Below, one piece after another: positions 54,131 through 63,303 of a DNA stretch of 64,000 nt. The position numbers and the translations under genes were made by a program. This stretch comes from CBDBJQ01 sp965206405 (lineage in GTDB: Bacteria > Pseudomonadota > Alphaproteobacteria > UBA8366). How positions within the stretch are numbered: position 1 is the first letter of the stretch; each line of letters opens with the position of its first letter. The notes beneath the pieces are model-generated. The model saw nothing but the letters and a program-made list of their open reading frames with translations. It was not told the DNA's origin and did no database searches. The stretch is from contig CBDBJQ010000006.1 in NCBI GenBank assembly GCA_965206405.1, forward strand, positions 434,001-498,000. The letters run 5' to 3'.

Positions 54131-55069
54131 TCATGCCGTCAGAATCCTGTTTATCAGATTTCCTTGCTGTTGTTGAGCCTGTGGAGATGTGGGCAAGGCG
54201 ATAGCCTTGTCCATCATATCCACAGGGTTGGTGTCGCTGCCGAGCGCATAGGCTTCCGCCGGCGTCCGGCCGCCGAGCGCGGAATGGGGACGCTCGATGT
54301 TGTAGAAGTCAATCCATTCGGCGATGACCCGCTCGGCATGGAATCCGTCGGTCAGTTCGTGCAGGTGGATCGCCTCGTATTTGAGCGAACGCCAGAGCCG
54401 TTCGATGAAGATGTTGTCCATGTAGCGGCCACGGCCGTCCATGGAGATCCCCACCTCGGCATCCTTGAGGGCGGCAGTGAAGTTCAAGCTGGTGAACTGG
54501 CTACCCTGATCGGTGTTGAAGATCTCCGGCCTACCGTAGGTGTCGAGCGCCTCGTTCAACGCCTCGATACAAAACCCGGCGTCCATGGTGTTCGACAGCC
54601 GCCAGGCCAGGACGTGGCGGCTCGCCCAGTCCATGATCGCGACCAGATAGAGGAGGCCGCGACGGACCGGGATATAGGTGATGTCGGCGCACCAGACGTG
54701 ATCCGGCCGCTTGATCGCCAGTCCCTTGAGCCGGTACGGATAAACCCGGTGCTCCGGGTCGGGCCGGCTCGTCCCCGGTGCCTGATAGATCGCCTCCAGC
54801 CCCATCAGGCGCATCAAACGCCGTATACGGTGACGGCCGACGAAGATACCCTCGCGCCGCAACCGGCGGGCCATCTGACGGCTGCCGTAGAACGGATACT
54901 TCAGGAACAACTCGTCAATCCGCCGCATCAGCGCCAGGGTCTCGCCACTCTCGCCCTTCGGCGCGTAATAGAACGACGACCGGCTGATCGACAGGATATC
55001 GCATTGACGGCTCAAGCTGAGATCCGGAACGTCGCGGCCCACCATCGCCTTGCGCTCCATCCGGCTCAT
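54131..55069 (-). CDS. IS3-family transposase OrfB (integrase domain)
   Basis: 312 residues with an rve integrase core. DDE residues are in VWCADITYIPV, IFNTDQGSQFTS and the Glu of NIFIERLWRSLKYE. The N-terminal HTH_21-like region is SRSSFYYAPKGESGETLALM. The start overlaps the orfA stop as ATGA. A TTTTTTG slippery sequence 20 bases upstream of that overlap would allow the -1 frameshift that many IS3 elements use to make OrfAB. Confidence 0.92.
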   Translation of the reverse strand: MSRMERKAMVGRDVPDLSLSRQCDILSISRSSFYYAPKGESGETLALMRRIDELFLKYPFYGSRQMARRLRREGIFVGRHRIRRLMRLMGLEAIYQAPGTSRPDPEHRVYPYRLKGLAIKRPDHVWCADITYIPVRRGLLYLVAIMDWASRHVLAWRLSNTMDAGFCIEALNEALDTYGRPEIFNTDQGSQFTSLNFTAALKDAEVGISMDGRGRYMDNIFIERLWRSLKYEAIHLHELTDGFHAERVIAEWIDFYNIERPHSALGGRTPAEAYALGSDTNPVDMMDKAIALPTSPQAQQQQGNLINRILTA

Positions 55070-55347
55070 CGCTTGAGCCCCCTGGACAAAAAATCCCTTT
55101 CCACCGTCAGTTGCCCGATCTTCGCGTGCAGATCGTGAACCTCGTCCTCAAAGTCCCGGCGCGCCTGATCGGCACCGTTCGAGAACACCTCACCCAGACC
55201 GCCCATGGCCTGGCGCTTCCAGGTGCCAACCTGATTGGGATGGACCTTGTGACGGGACGCAATCTCCTGGATCGTCTTGTCGCCCCTCAGCGCATCCAGC
55301 GCCACCGTCGCCTTGAACTCAGGCGTGAACTTCCGTCGCCTCGTCAT
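55066..55347 (-). CDS. IS3-family transposase OrfA
   Basis: 93 residues: RRRKFTPEFKATVALDALRG then DKTIQEIASRHKVHPNQVGT, a HTH_Tnp_1 DNA-binding domain. A leucine-rich coiled coil (DEVHDLHAKIGQLTVERDFL) forms the dimer interface. Intact. Confidence 0.92.
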   Translation of the reverse strand: MTRRRKFTPEFKATVALDALRGDKTIQEIASRHKVHPNQVGTWKRQAMGGLGEVFSNGADQARRDFEDEVHDLHAKIGQLTVERDFLSRGLKR

Positions 55348-55418
55348 TTCGTATTCCTCCCTAACCGGTGGAATACACCTTAACCCACTGTCCGATTTTC
55401 CGGGACCACCTCACATTA

Positions 55419-56396
55419 AACCTGTTGCGCAATAGCCGATTTTCAGCGATGTTTATGGCTCAATGGAGAGTGAGGGCTTGTCTATGAGGGTTTTGAAGGT
55501 TTTGCGGGGGCGCGCTGATTTGTTTTTCCGCCTTTCAGGCATCCGTCTTCAGGATTTCGAGGCATTGGTTGTTGTTCTTCATCCGATCTGGCTTGAACGT
55601 GAGCACCACCGGCTTTCACGTGAAGACCGACAACGCGCGATCGGTGGCGGGATGAACTACCGTTTGGAATTTGCCGAGCAATTGCTGCTCTGCTTGATGT
55701 ATTATCGCACCTATACCAGTCAGGCCTTTATGGGTCTTCTGTTCGATGTCTCGTCCCCTACGGTTTGCCGTCGGATTGCTGCCATGACAGAATTGATGGC
55801 AGGACATTTCCGGATGCCGGAGCGCAAGATCAGGCTGTCGGCGTCAGAGAGGGATGACCTGCTTTACCTGATGATTGACGGCACGGAGCGTCCGGTTCAA
55901 CGCCCGAAAAAGCTCTCGCATCGCAAGGCGAAGTATTCCGGCAAGAAAAAGCATCACACGGCCTCACATCAGATCATCACCGATGACAAAAAACGGGTTC
56001 TGGCGGTCGGTCCGGCGCAACCCGGGCGCGCACATGACAAGCGTATCTACGACGAGGCGCGCGTGGATAAGCCACCGGGTGTGCTTGTACTTGGTGATCT
56101 CGGTTATCTGGGAACATCGCTTGAAATCCCGCTCAAAGCCTCAAGGAACCACCCCCTTACGGACGAACAGAAAACTTACAACGCTTGGCACGCAAAGCTG
56201 CGTATCGGCGTGGAGCACGGTATTTGCCGCATGAAAAAGTTCGGGATATTTGCCGAAACTTACCGCGGCAACCGGCAGGAAAACATGATTGCCAAGAACG
56301 TCGGGGCGCTGGCAAACATGAATTTGAAAACAACCTGACCAAATTCGGTAAGGATACATCCGTTCTCAACTACCTGATGTTATTGTGAATCAGGTC
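55419..56396 (+). mobile_element. 978-bp IS5-family insertion sequence, copy 3
   Basis: Inverted relative to copy 2, flanked by TA (55417-55418 and 56397-56398). Its right end lies two bases from the surviving leader-side CRISPR repeat. The inverted pair could flip or delete the DNA between them by recombination. Confidence 0.92.
55463..56338 (+). CDS. IS5-family transposase (DDE_Tnp_4), copy 3
   Basis: 291 residues, same domain layout as the other two copies and full-length. It shares MESEG with copy 2 and LKTT with copy 1, so the three differ only by scattered substitutions. Confidence 0.92.
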   Translation: MESEGLSMRVLKVLRGRADLFFRLSGIRLQDFEALVVVLHPIWLEREHHRLSREDRQRAIGGGMNYRLEFAEQLLLCLMYYRTYTSQAFMGLLFDVSSPTVCRRIAAMTELMAGHFRMPERKIRLSASERDDLLYLMIDGTERPVQRPKKLSHRKAKYSGKKKHHTASHQIITDDKKRVLAVGPAQPGRAHDKRIYDEARVDKPPGVLVLGDLGYLGTSLEIPLKASRNHPLTDEQKTYNAWHAKLRIGVEHGICRMKKFGIFAETYRGNRQENMIAKNVGALANMNLKTT

Positions 56397-56398
56397 TA

Positions 56399-56433
56399 AT
56401 TATAGCGAAAAGAGGGGGGCCGCAATCCGCAGC
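56399..56433 (-). CRISPR. Leader-side CRISPR repeat, separated from the rest of the array
   Basis: One repeat, identical to the others except for six instead of seven C residues in the C-run (35 bp), which shortens its internal promoter spacing to 15. Its downstream spacer is lost to the insertion sequences; transcription from it would run into copy 3. The 47 bp between it and cas2 (56434-56480) should be the leader. Confidence 0.9.
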
Positions 56434-56480
56434 GGAATTCCCTCGCCGTGGTGCGGTTGATGGTCACACAACAAGGAAAG

Positions 56481-56840
56481 TCAGAAAAACTCCAATTGTG
56501 CAGGGGGAGTCAGCGCCGATTGTCGTTTTTTCCCAACAAACGTTGTCATTCTGGAAAACTGGTTATCAGTGACCGTAAGAAAACGAACTTCGCCTGCAGG
56601 AGGCAATCGCGCTCCCATATGCGCAACATGGACTTTAGCATTTTCTATCGAGGCGCAATGCCGCCAATAGATTGAATATTGTGCCATCGTGAACCCATCT
56701 TTCAATAAATCTTTACGGAAACGAGCGTGGTTTCTTCGGTCTATTTTCGTATATGTTGGCAGGTCGAACATAGCAATTACCCACATGGAGCGCCATCCCC
56801 AGGGAGTTTCTAATATAGAATGAGCGCGTGCACAACTCAC
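56481..56840 (-). CDS. cas2: CRISPR-associated endonuclease Cas2
   Basis: Works with Cas1 to insert new spacers. 119 residues if read from the GTG that directly follows the cas1 stop. An internal ATG at 56786 (MWVIAMFDLPTYTKIDRRNH) gives about 101 residues and has a GGGGATGG upstream. The metal Asp is in MFDLP; the rest (FRKDLLKDGFTMAQYSIYWR, FLTVTDNQF) is type II-C-like. Followed after 47 bp by the array. Confidence 0.93.
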   Translation of the reverse strand: MSCARAHSILETPWGWRSMWVIAMFDLPTYTKIDRRNHARFRKDLLKDGFTMAQYSIYWRHCASIENAKVHVAHMGARLPPAGEVRFLTVTDNQFSRMTTFVGKKRQSALTPPAQLEFF

Positions 56841-57770
56841 TTAGTTTTCTGTCTCGGAAAGAGTTTTTTGATCAAGAGGTAGACCTTCGGGCAGAATAAG
56901 GCTTTTTTCATTTGAAGTTAAATAACGGGTTAGAGAATTTGCGGAAGCATGAATTCCCATCAAAAGGGGCAATCTGCGGCTAGTCATGGGGATGGTTTCA
57001 TTTAACAATGAAAGTATTTCACCTCTCACTTCCCGGTTGTCGAGATTCGGCTCATTGCCTGCAGCATCAAAAATATTTTTGACTCTCCAATCAACAATCG
57101 GACGCCAGGGTTCGAACAGGTCATCTGCGAGACAAAATGGATTGGATCTGTTCTTGTGGAATACACCAAGAGATGGGATCAACCCGGCTGCAGTGATTGC
57201 CCTGGCGCAGGCAGCTCGCAAGACGGCATAGCCATAGTTCAGAAAAGCATTGACGCCATCTTTCTTTCTGTCACGGCGAAATTTCTTTCCGAAAATTCTG
57301 GGCCAGTAACGCTGCGCTGCTTGAGCTTCCATGTTATTTGGATCTCCAGAGCGCACCTGCCCCGCCATTGGAATTAAACCCGCATGATCCCCGTTAAAAT
57401 GCTGTAATACGCGCCCCTGCATTTTTATTTTTGAGGACACAATTGTTTGCCATATTTGTTTTTTGGTAGGCAGACTGGCTTCCGCTTGGGCTCTATGGCG
57501 TTTGGTTTGGACATGGTGGGAATCAAGCGGAAGCATCATGCCGACGGGGAGATGATTGTGACCGGTCACCATTACTGTGGCGCCTGCCTGGAGAAGTTCC
57601 AGGAAGACCGCCTGGGTATAAGTTGCACGGAGATCGTCTACGATTACAATCCCAAGATCCTCGATAGGCAGTGTCGCTTTTGGTAAACTTGGCCGCTCTA
57701 TGACAAGTTGGCGATGTAACACTGAAAGACGTGTTCCCGGAGTCGAAAACTCCACAGTTTTGCGAATCAC
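56841..57770 (-). CDS. cas1: CRISPR-associated integrase Cas1 (type II)
   Basis: 309 residues. Metal ligands are Glu148 in DPNNMEAQAAQRYWP, His205 in SLGVFHKN and the Asp in FCLADDLFEPWRPIVD. The N-terminal beta domain holds the GHNHLPVGMMLPLDSHH stretch. It catalyses spacer integration with Cas2 and uses Cas9 for PAM choice in type II. It lies 12 bp after cas9 and abuts cas2. Confidence 0.96.
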   Translation of the reverse strand: MIRKTVEFSTPGTRLSVLHRQLVIERPSLPKATLPIEDLGIVIVDDLRATYTQAVFLELLQAGATVMVTGHNHLPVGMMLPLDSHHVQTKRHRAQAEASLPTKKQIWQTIVSSKIKMQGRVLQHFNGDHAGLIPMAGQVRSGDPNNMEAQAAQRYWPRIFGKKFRRDRKKDGVNAFLNYGYAVLRAACARAITAAGLIPSLGVFHKNRSNPFCLADDLFEPWRPIVDWRVKNIFDAAGNEPNLDNREVRGEILSLLNETIPMTSRRLPLLMGIHASANSLTRYLTSNEKSLILPEGLPLDQKTLSETEN

Positions 57771-57782
57771 CGTTATCTCGAT

Positions 57783-60700
57783 TTAATCTTTTGCTGTATA
57801 AATCCGGCCAATGGGGTCGATGGAGAGCTTTGTACCATTATACATCGATACTATACTCTTTACCCTTGGACGAAATCTCACCTTCCCAATCGCATCGTTG
57901 TGATCGATCAGTGCTACTCGGCCACTTGATTCGACGCCCTGAATGATTCGTATGTTAGTTTTACCGTTCTTGGTTAATTGCAACGAATCTCCGAGAGACA
58001 ATGACATCAGGAATTTAGCGTCATCACCGCGGTCACGCTGGACGACGGGCTTGTGCTGAGCCAAACGTCGTGATGCCTCCGAAAGGCTTACCGCCTCGTA
58101 ATCGACTGCGCCGTCTGGCAACCGGTAGATGGCGATGTGATGGTTGCGACCCGAATCTGCGTAGCCGGTGGAAACGCGTTCCATGAGGCCGATTTGTTGT
58201 TTTATCAGCAGGCGAACCTTACGAATTTCTGGACCTTCGCACTCAAGTTTCGGAAACGGTGGGAAGGCATTTTTGGGTTCGCCACCGCCATACTTGTCGA
58301 CCCACGTCTTTACGATTTCACGGATATTTTCATCTCGAATTTCATTCAATTCGCGTTTGCTCAAAGCTTCGACAGGCTTGCGTGTTACGAAGTAGCGATA
58401 GATTTCCCCTTGATCGTTTTTGGGTGTATCTTCGGCTGTATCTCCGTATACCGTCTCCTTGTGGAGAGGCCCCGATATTTTTTTGCGGACGCGATGCGAA
58501 ACGACGATATCTTTAACCGCCACTTTGGCATCTTGGCGGACCGCATCCCAGGGCGGTGGGAAGTGCGGTGACTTGATGTGGGGGTCATCCTCGGCCTGCC
58601 AATAATTAGACAGTTTTTGAGTCACGCCGGGGTCAGCGCAGGCGACTGTCAATGCGTCGATCGCATGGTGGCGATGGTCGTCCCGGGTCTTCTCACCGGT
58701 ATCACTCAGGATATTGTTCAGCTCCCACAGGCGCCGGAGATGTCCTGTAACTCGTCCTGACACGGCATGAACTTTGATTGGAGCCTCTGGCCCGAGATCT
58801 GGCCATAATCTCTTCAGGGAAGCGACAGCTTGGCGCGCCGCATATCCGGTGTCGTTCAGTTGTCGGCTAGTAAAATCATCAGGGATTGATTTTGCCAAAA
58901 GCTGTTTGATTTTCCCAGGCGACATACCGACACCTCCGCTCCGGGGCGCCTTCATTCTATCCAGGCGGTTCGCAAAAGCCTTCCATTTTTCGGTGTCGTG
59001 GCCAAACCACTCAAAAGGCGTCTGATTGCCTTTCTGGATGTTTGCGTCCTTACGACAAAGAGTTTTGTTTCTAAAGCTATTGTCAAGTGATCGGGAGCGC
59101 GGCCATATATGTTCAATATCGAATTCTTGTCTGGAGTATAGAGCAGCAAAACTAATCGAGTCGCCAGTATAGGGACAACATTTCCCACACTCCTGCCAGA
59201 GCAGCCATTTTTCAATGTCTCTACGAGATGGTTGGGGGATATTTTTTTCCTCAAGATCTGCGCGCGCTTTCTTGCGTCGCTGCTCGAAGCGATGGATGCC
59301 AGATGATTTTTCTTCACGTTGGCGCTTCGAATTACCGACATCACGTGCAAGTTCGACACGGATAAGGTCTGGCTTGCCGAACATATCGATGAGGTTGTTA
59401 GTGACCTTGCGCAGTTCATTTCGGGCTCGCACGACTGTGGGATTGCGCAAACTGGCAATGTGTTTGCTCTCCTCTGGGGTGGCAGGGCTTGGAAGCCGAT
59501 CAAAAACTTCGCCGGTCGGCTGTTCTTGATCGGGGAAAGTGTCATTCCGCCACGATTCCCAGCCGGGCCCGTTAATGATCTCACCGAAACGCACGCCAGC
59601 TTCTAGATGAGGCAATATCTTTTGGAGCGCCGCTGTCGAATATGGCTCCCAGCCGGTTGGCAATTTCAAAGCCGTTACCTTGGCTGCTTGAGCTTCTGAC
59701 AAGTTAAATTTCGAGACGAAATAGCGTGTGGCCTCTTCTCTGCGTGTCGCGCGTTCCGTGGCTGGGCGAATAACCACGCGCCGTCCTACGGGTTTATAGT
59801 TTGCTTCCCAAAAGTGCTCATGGACTGCATCGCGGATTTCCTGCTTGTGGGGATGATCAGACCAGTCGGCGCCTAAAATTTCTGTCAACTTCACTTCGAT
59901 CGTATTGCCGAAGAGCTTCTTTTCCCCTTTCTCCCCAGGTTTCCTTTTCTCCTCAAGGTTGAATCTAAGTGCTTTTTCCTTTCCAGATTCTCCCCGGGCT
60001 TTGTAAATCGGCGCAAGTGCTCGTCGAACCCCGCCCCATGTCATAGAAGCCTGTGTTTCCAGTTTGGAAAGGATCGCTTGGCGCTCTTCCTTATCGAGGG
60101 AGCGTTGGTTCCCACCAGCAAGCGCAAGATTGTTCAGTTGCTCAAGCATCCGCCTTTGTTGCGACAGCCAGGAACCCTTTGAGCAAAGGTCATTCCCGGG
60201 GACAAAGCGACACGTTCCAAGCGTGTTTAGACGCCAGAATACTGGGCGCTGGTAAAATATTGCCTGGTGAATAGCCTCTCTGACTTTATCGGATAAGTGG
60301 GGTGGCCAAATTCTGTCGAATTCGTTTTCGACGCTCTTACGAGTCGCGTGTAAACCGCGCTTGCGCTCATGTGGGCCACGTTCTGACAACCAGGCACCGA
60401 GTGTCTTATCTGTTTGTTTCAGCGCCTCCACAGTTTGTTCACGTTCGGACAAAGCTTTATTTTCATCGGCGTCGTTTCCTTCGGCTTCAGCGTCATCAGA
60501 AATCTCGTCAATGTCTCGAGTCTTGAAATGTCGGCGCTGGGCCAGATGGTAGATTGCCCGCCCGATTTCATAGGGTGAAAGAGCGTCCCCTTCAAACGCC
60601 CGCCGGCGGAGGTCGTAGGGGTCGGATTTCATCGCCGTGTCCCAATCAGGTGTACCGTAGGCGGGAAGCAGCTCGGCTTCTTGTAGCAGATCTTGAAGAG

Positions 60701-60923
60701 AGCGCCGCCGTTCACGGCGCCGGCGCAACTGGCGCCGGCGGAGCCTTGCTTGTCGTCGTTTTTGGTTGAGCGGTGTGCTTACCTTTGGATCGCGGGACTC
60801 AGGAAAGATACGGACGCCTAGGCGCAAAATCTTCCCTGTCGCATTGTCGCGGTCGTGCTCTATTACTGCGAAGCCGATCGAGGTTGTCCCAATGTCAAAA
60901 CCGAAAATGCGTTCCGTAGCCAT
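57783..60923 (-). CDS. cas9: CRISPR-associated endonuclease Cas9, subtype II-C
   Basis: RNA-guided double-strand DNA nuclease, 1046 residues (II-C size). All catalytic residues are present: RuvC-I Asp10 (GFDIGTTSIGFAV), RuvC-II Glu524 (IRVELARDVG), the HNH His605 with Asp602 (EFDIEHIWPRS) and Asn628 (KDANIQKGNQ), RuvC-III His753 and Asp756 (DHRHHAIDALTVA). The arginine-rich bridge helix is at ~55-74 (RRQARLRRRQLRRRRERRR). The HNH carries CGKCCPYTG ahead of it. PI domain at the C-terminus; PAM not predictable. The start ATG has GGGAAGA upstream. Visibly more A/T-rich than its neighbours, fitting acquisition by transfer. Nothing suggests inactivation. Confidence 0.97.
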   Translation of the reverse strand: MATERIFGFDIGTTSIGFAVIEHDRDNATGKILRLGVRIFPESRDPKVSTPLNQKRRQARLRRRQLRRRRERRRSLQDLLQEAELLPAYGTPDWDTAMKSDPYDLRRRAFEGDALSPYEIGRAIYHLAQRRHFKTRDIDEISDDAEAEGNDADENKALSEREQTVEALKQTDKTLGAWLSERGPHERKRGLHATRKSVENEFDRIWPPHLSDKVREAIHQAIFYQRPVFWRLNTLGTCRFVPGNDLCSKGSWLSQQRRMLEQLNNLALAGGNQRSLDKEERQAILSKLETQASMTWGGVRRALAPIYKARGESGKEKALRFNLEEKRKPGEKGEKKLFGNTIEVKLTEILGADWSDHPHKQEIRDAVHEHFWEANYKPVGRRVVIRPATERATRREEATRYFVSKFNLSEAQAAKVTALKLPTGWEPYSTAALQKILPHLEAGVRFGEIINGPGWESWRNDTFPDQEQPTGEVFDRLPSPATPEESKHIASLRNPTVVRARNELRKVTNNLIDMFGKPDLIRVELARDVGNSKRQREEKSSGIHRFEQRRKKARADLEEKNIPQPSRRDIEKWLLWQECGKCCPYTGDSISFAALYSRQEFDIEHIWPRSRSLDNSFRNKTLCRKDANIQKGNQTPFEWFGHDTEKWKAFANRLDRMKAPRSGGVGMSPGKIKQLLAKSIPDDFTSRQLNDTGYAARQAVASLKRLWPDLGPEAPIKVHAVSGRVTGHLRRLWELNNILSDTGEKTRDDHRHHAIDALTVACADPGVTQKLSNYWQAEDDPHIKSPHFPPPWDAVRQDAKVAVKDIVVSHRVRKKISGPLHKETVYGDTAEDTPKNDQGEIYRYFVTRKPVEALSKRELNEIRDENIREIVKTWVDKYGGGEPKNAFPPFPKLECEGPEIRKVRLLIKQQIGLMERVSTGYADSGRNHHIAIYRLPDGAVDYEAVSLSEASRRLAQHKPVVQRDRGDDAKFLMSLSLGDSLQLTKNGKTNIRIIQGVESSGRVALIDHNDAIGKVRFRPRVKSIVSMYNGTKLSIDPIGRIYTAKD

Positions 60924-60950
60924 AAATCTTCCCTTTCTGGTGTTTTTTCC

Positions 60951-60978
60951 TTGACCCGCATCGTGTGAGCTTTATATT
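60951..60978 (+). promoter_or_regulatory. tracrRNA promoter
   Basis: TTGACC (60951-60956), 16 bases, TATATT (60973-60978): a good sigma70 promoter on the plus strand, placing the start at about 60985, exactly where the anti-repeat begins. It lies in the cas9 5' untranslated region, divergent from cas9. Confidence 0.75.
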
Positions 60979-60984
60979 CACCAC

Positions 60985-61103
60985 TTAGCGAAAAGAGGGG
61001 TGGTCGCTTTTCGTAAGCAAAACGACCCTCTGTGTGGGCTCGGCATCCCAAGGTCATTTGCCGGTTTTTCAGGCTCCTGCGATGCAGGAGCCTGATTGAT
61101 TCT
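60985..61103 (+). ncRNA. tracrRNA of the type II-C system
   Basis: The RNA begins with an anti-repeat (TTAGCGAAAAGAGGGGTGG, continuing tcgc) that can pair 21 of 23 positions with the repeat RNA from GCGGCC through CGCUA. The nexus follows: GACC ... TGGG-ctcggcat-CCCA ... GGTC; its core GGGCTCGGCATCCCAAGGTC is the same as I remember for the Parvibaculum lavamentivorans tracrRNA. It ends in a perfect 11-bp hairpin CAGGCTCCTGC-gat-GCAGGAGCCTG (61070-61094) and a T-rich stretch. Oriented opposite to cas9. The end is estimated from the hairpin. Confidence 0.9.
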
Positions 61104-61165
61104 TGCATGAATATATTAAGGCGCAAGCTATTTGTAGCCACCCTTGAGGGGCAGTTCGGGTCCGA

Positions 61166-61202
61166 TTTGTAGCGAAGATGAGGCGGAACTGCAATCCGCA
61201 GG
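61166..61202 (-). CRISPR. Degenerate orphan CRISPR repeat upstream of cas9/tracrRNA
   Basis: 37 bases matching the array repeat at about 28 of 36 positions with one insertion; one end (gcaatccgcag) is exact. In the minus-strand sense it ends GCTACAAA, with TTGCAG 17 bases before TACAAA, so a promoter pointing at cas9 survives. It could also pair with crRNA as a second anti-repeat, but no nexus follows it. Confidence 0.7.
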
Positions 61203-61356
61203 AGATTAGTCAGAACGCTCAGGATGAGCGCGGCGTGATCAGGGAAAATATCCGCCTATGCGCAGAATTCAAGGTAGAGAAAAACTAGAATAAACCCCGC
61301 CCGGGAAACTATATGTATTGTGCCGTCGCTGGCGAGTGACCCGCCGAGGGCGTTCT

Positions 61357-61773
61357 CTACTGGTAGAATGCGTTTTCCGTCGCGGCGATACGGGCTTCCA
61401 GCAAGGCGATCTCGGCTTCAAGTGCCGGGCGACCTTCCTCGTCGGCTTCGGCAAGGCGACCCTGGAGGGTATCGATGCGGGTTCTCGTCTCTCCGCTGTC
61501 GATCTCGTCGACGGGCTCAGCCTCCTCGGTGAGCACGGTGCAGCGCTCCGGGGTGATCTCCGCGAATCCGCGGGCAACGAATATCCTAGTGTCCGGTTCG
61601 CCATCTGTGCGCACGATCAGCGTTCCGGGGCGCATCGAGGTGATCGCGGGCGCGTGCTGCGGCAGGACGCCCATGTCGCCCTCGGCGCCCGGCACCACGA
61701 CCATGGCGCAGTCGACCGAGAGCAGGAGCCGCTCCGGCGAAACCAGCTCGAATGCGATGGTGTCTTCAGCCAT
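61357..61773 (-). CDS. atpC: ATP synthase F1 epsilon subunit
   Basis: 138 residues of the rotary ATP synthase stalk: FELVSPERLLLSVDCAMVVV then PGAEGDMGVLPQHAPAITSM, and the C-terminal helical hairpin (DTLQGRLAEADEEGRPALEA). Links catalysis to rotor turning and inhibits hydrolysis. Last gene of the atp operon, 72 bp after atpD; the CRISPR locus begins beyond it. Confidence 0.95.
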   Translation of the reverse strand: MAEDTIAFELVSPERLLLSVDCAMVVVPGAEGDMGVLPQHAPAITSMRPGTLIVRTDGEPDTRIFVARGFAEITPERCTVLTEEAEPVDEIDSGETRTRIDTLQGRLAEADEEGRPALEAEIALLEARIAATENAFYQ

Positions 61774-61845
61774 GCCTGTGTGGTCCCTGTTGCTTGCCTG
61801 GCCCGCCGTGTTTTCCCGGCCGCTGTCGTTTTTCCGGCGGCCGCG

Positions 61846-63303
<1,458 letters not shown>

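Larger units (their letters stand above)
54067..55415 (-). mobile_element. IS3-family insertion sequence (1349 bp)
   Basis: Ends are related inverted repeats: TGTGAGATGGTCCC on the left and, inverted, TGTGAGGTGGTCCC on the right, each continuing through GGACAGT to AAGGTGTATTCC. It holds orfA and orfB. Each end is abutted, at the same three-base distance, by an outward-oriented copy of the 978-bp element. No clear direct repeat remains around it. Confidence 0.88.

Noticed and set aside
56434..56480. A further spacer next to the leader-side repeat
   Set aside because: No repeat follows within 30-40 bases; it borders the cas2 stop and is better read as leader.
61166..61202. Degenerate repeat as the tracrRNA anti-repeat
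   Set aside because: It pairs well with the repeat, but no nexus or terminator follows on the plus strand, whereas 60985-61103 has promoter, anti-repeat, nexus and hairpin. Kept only as an orphan repeat.
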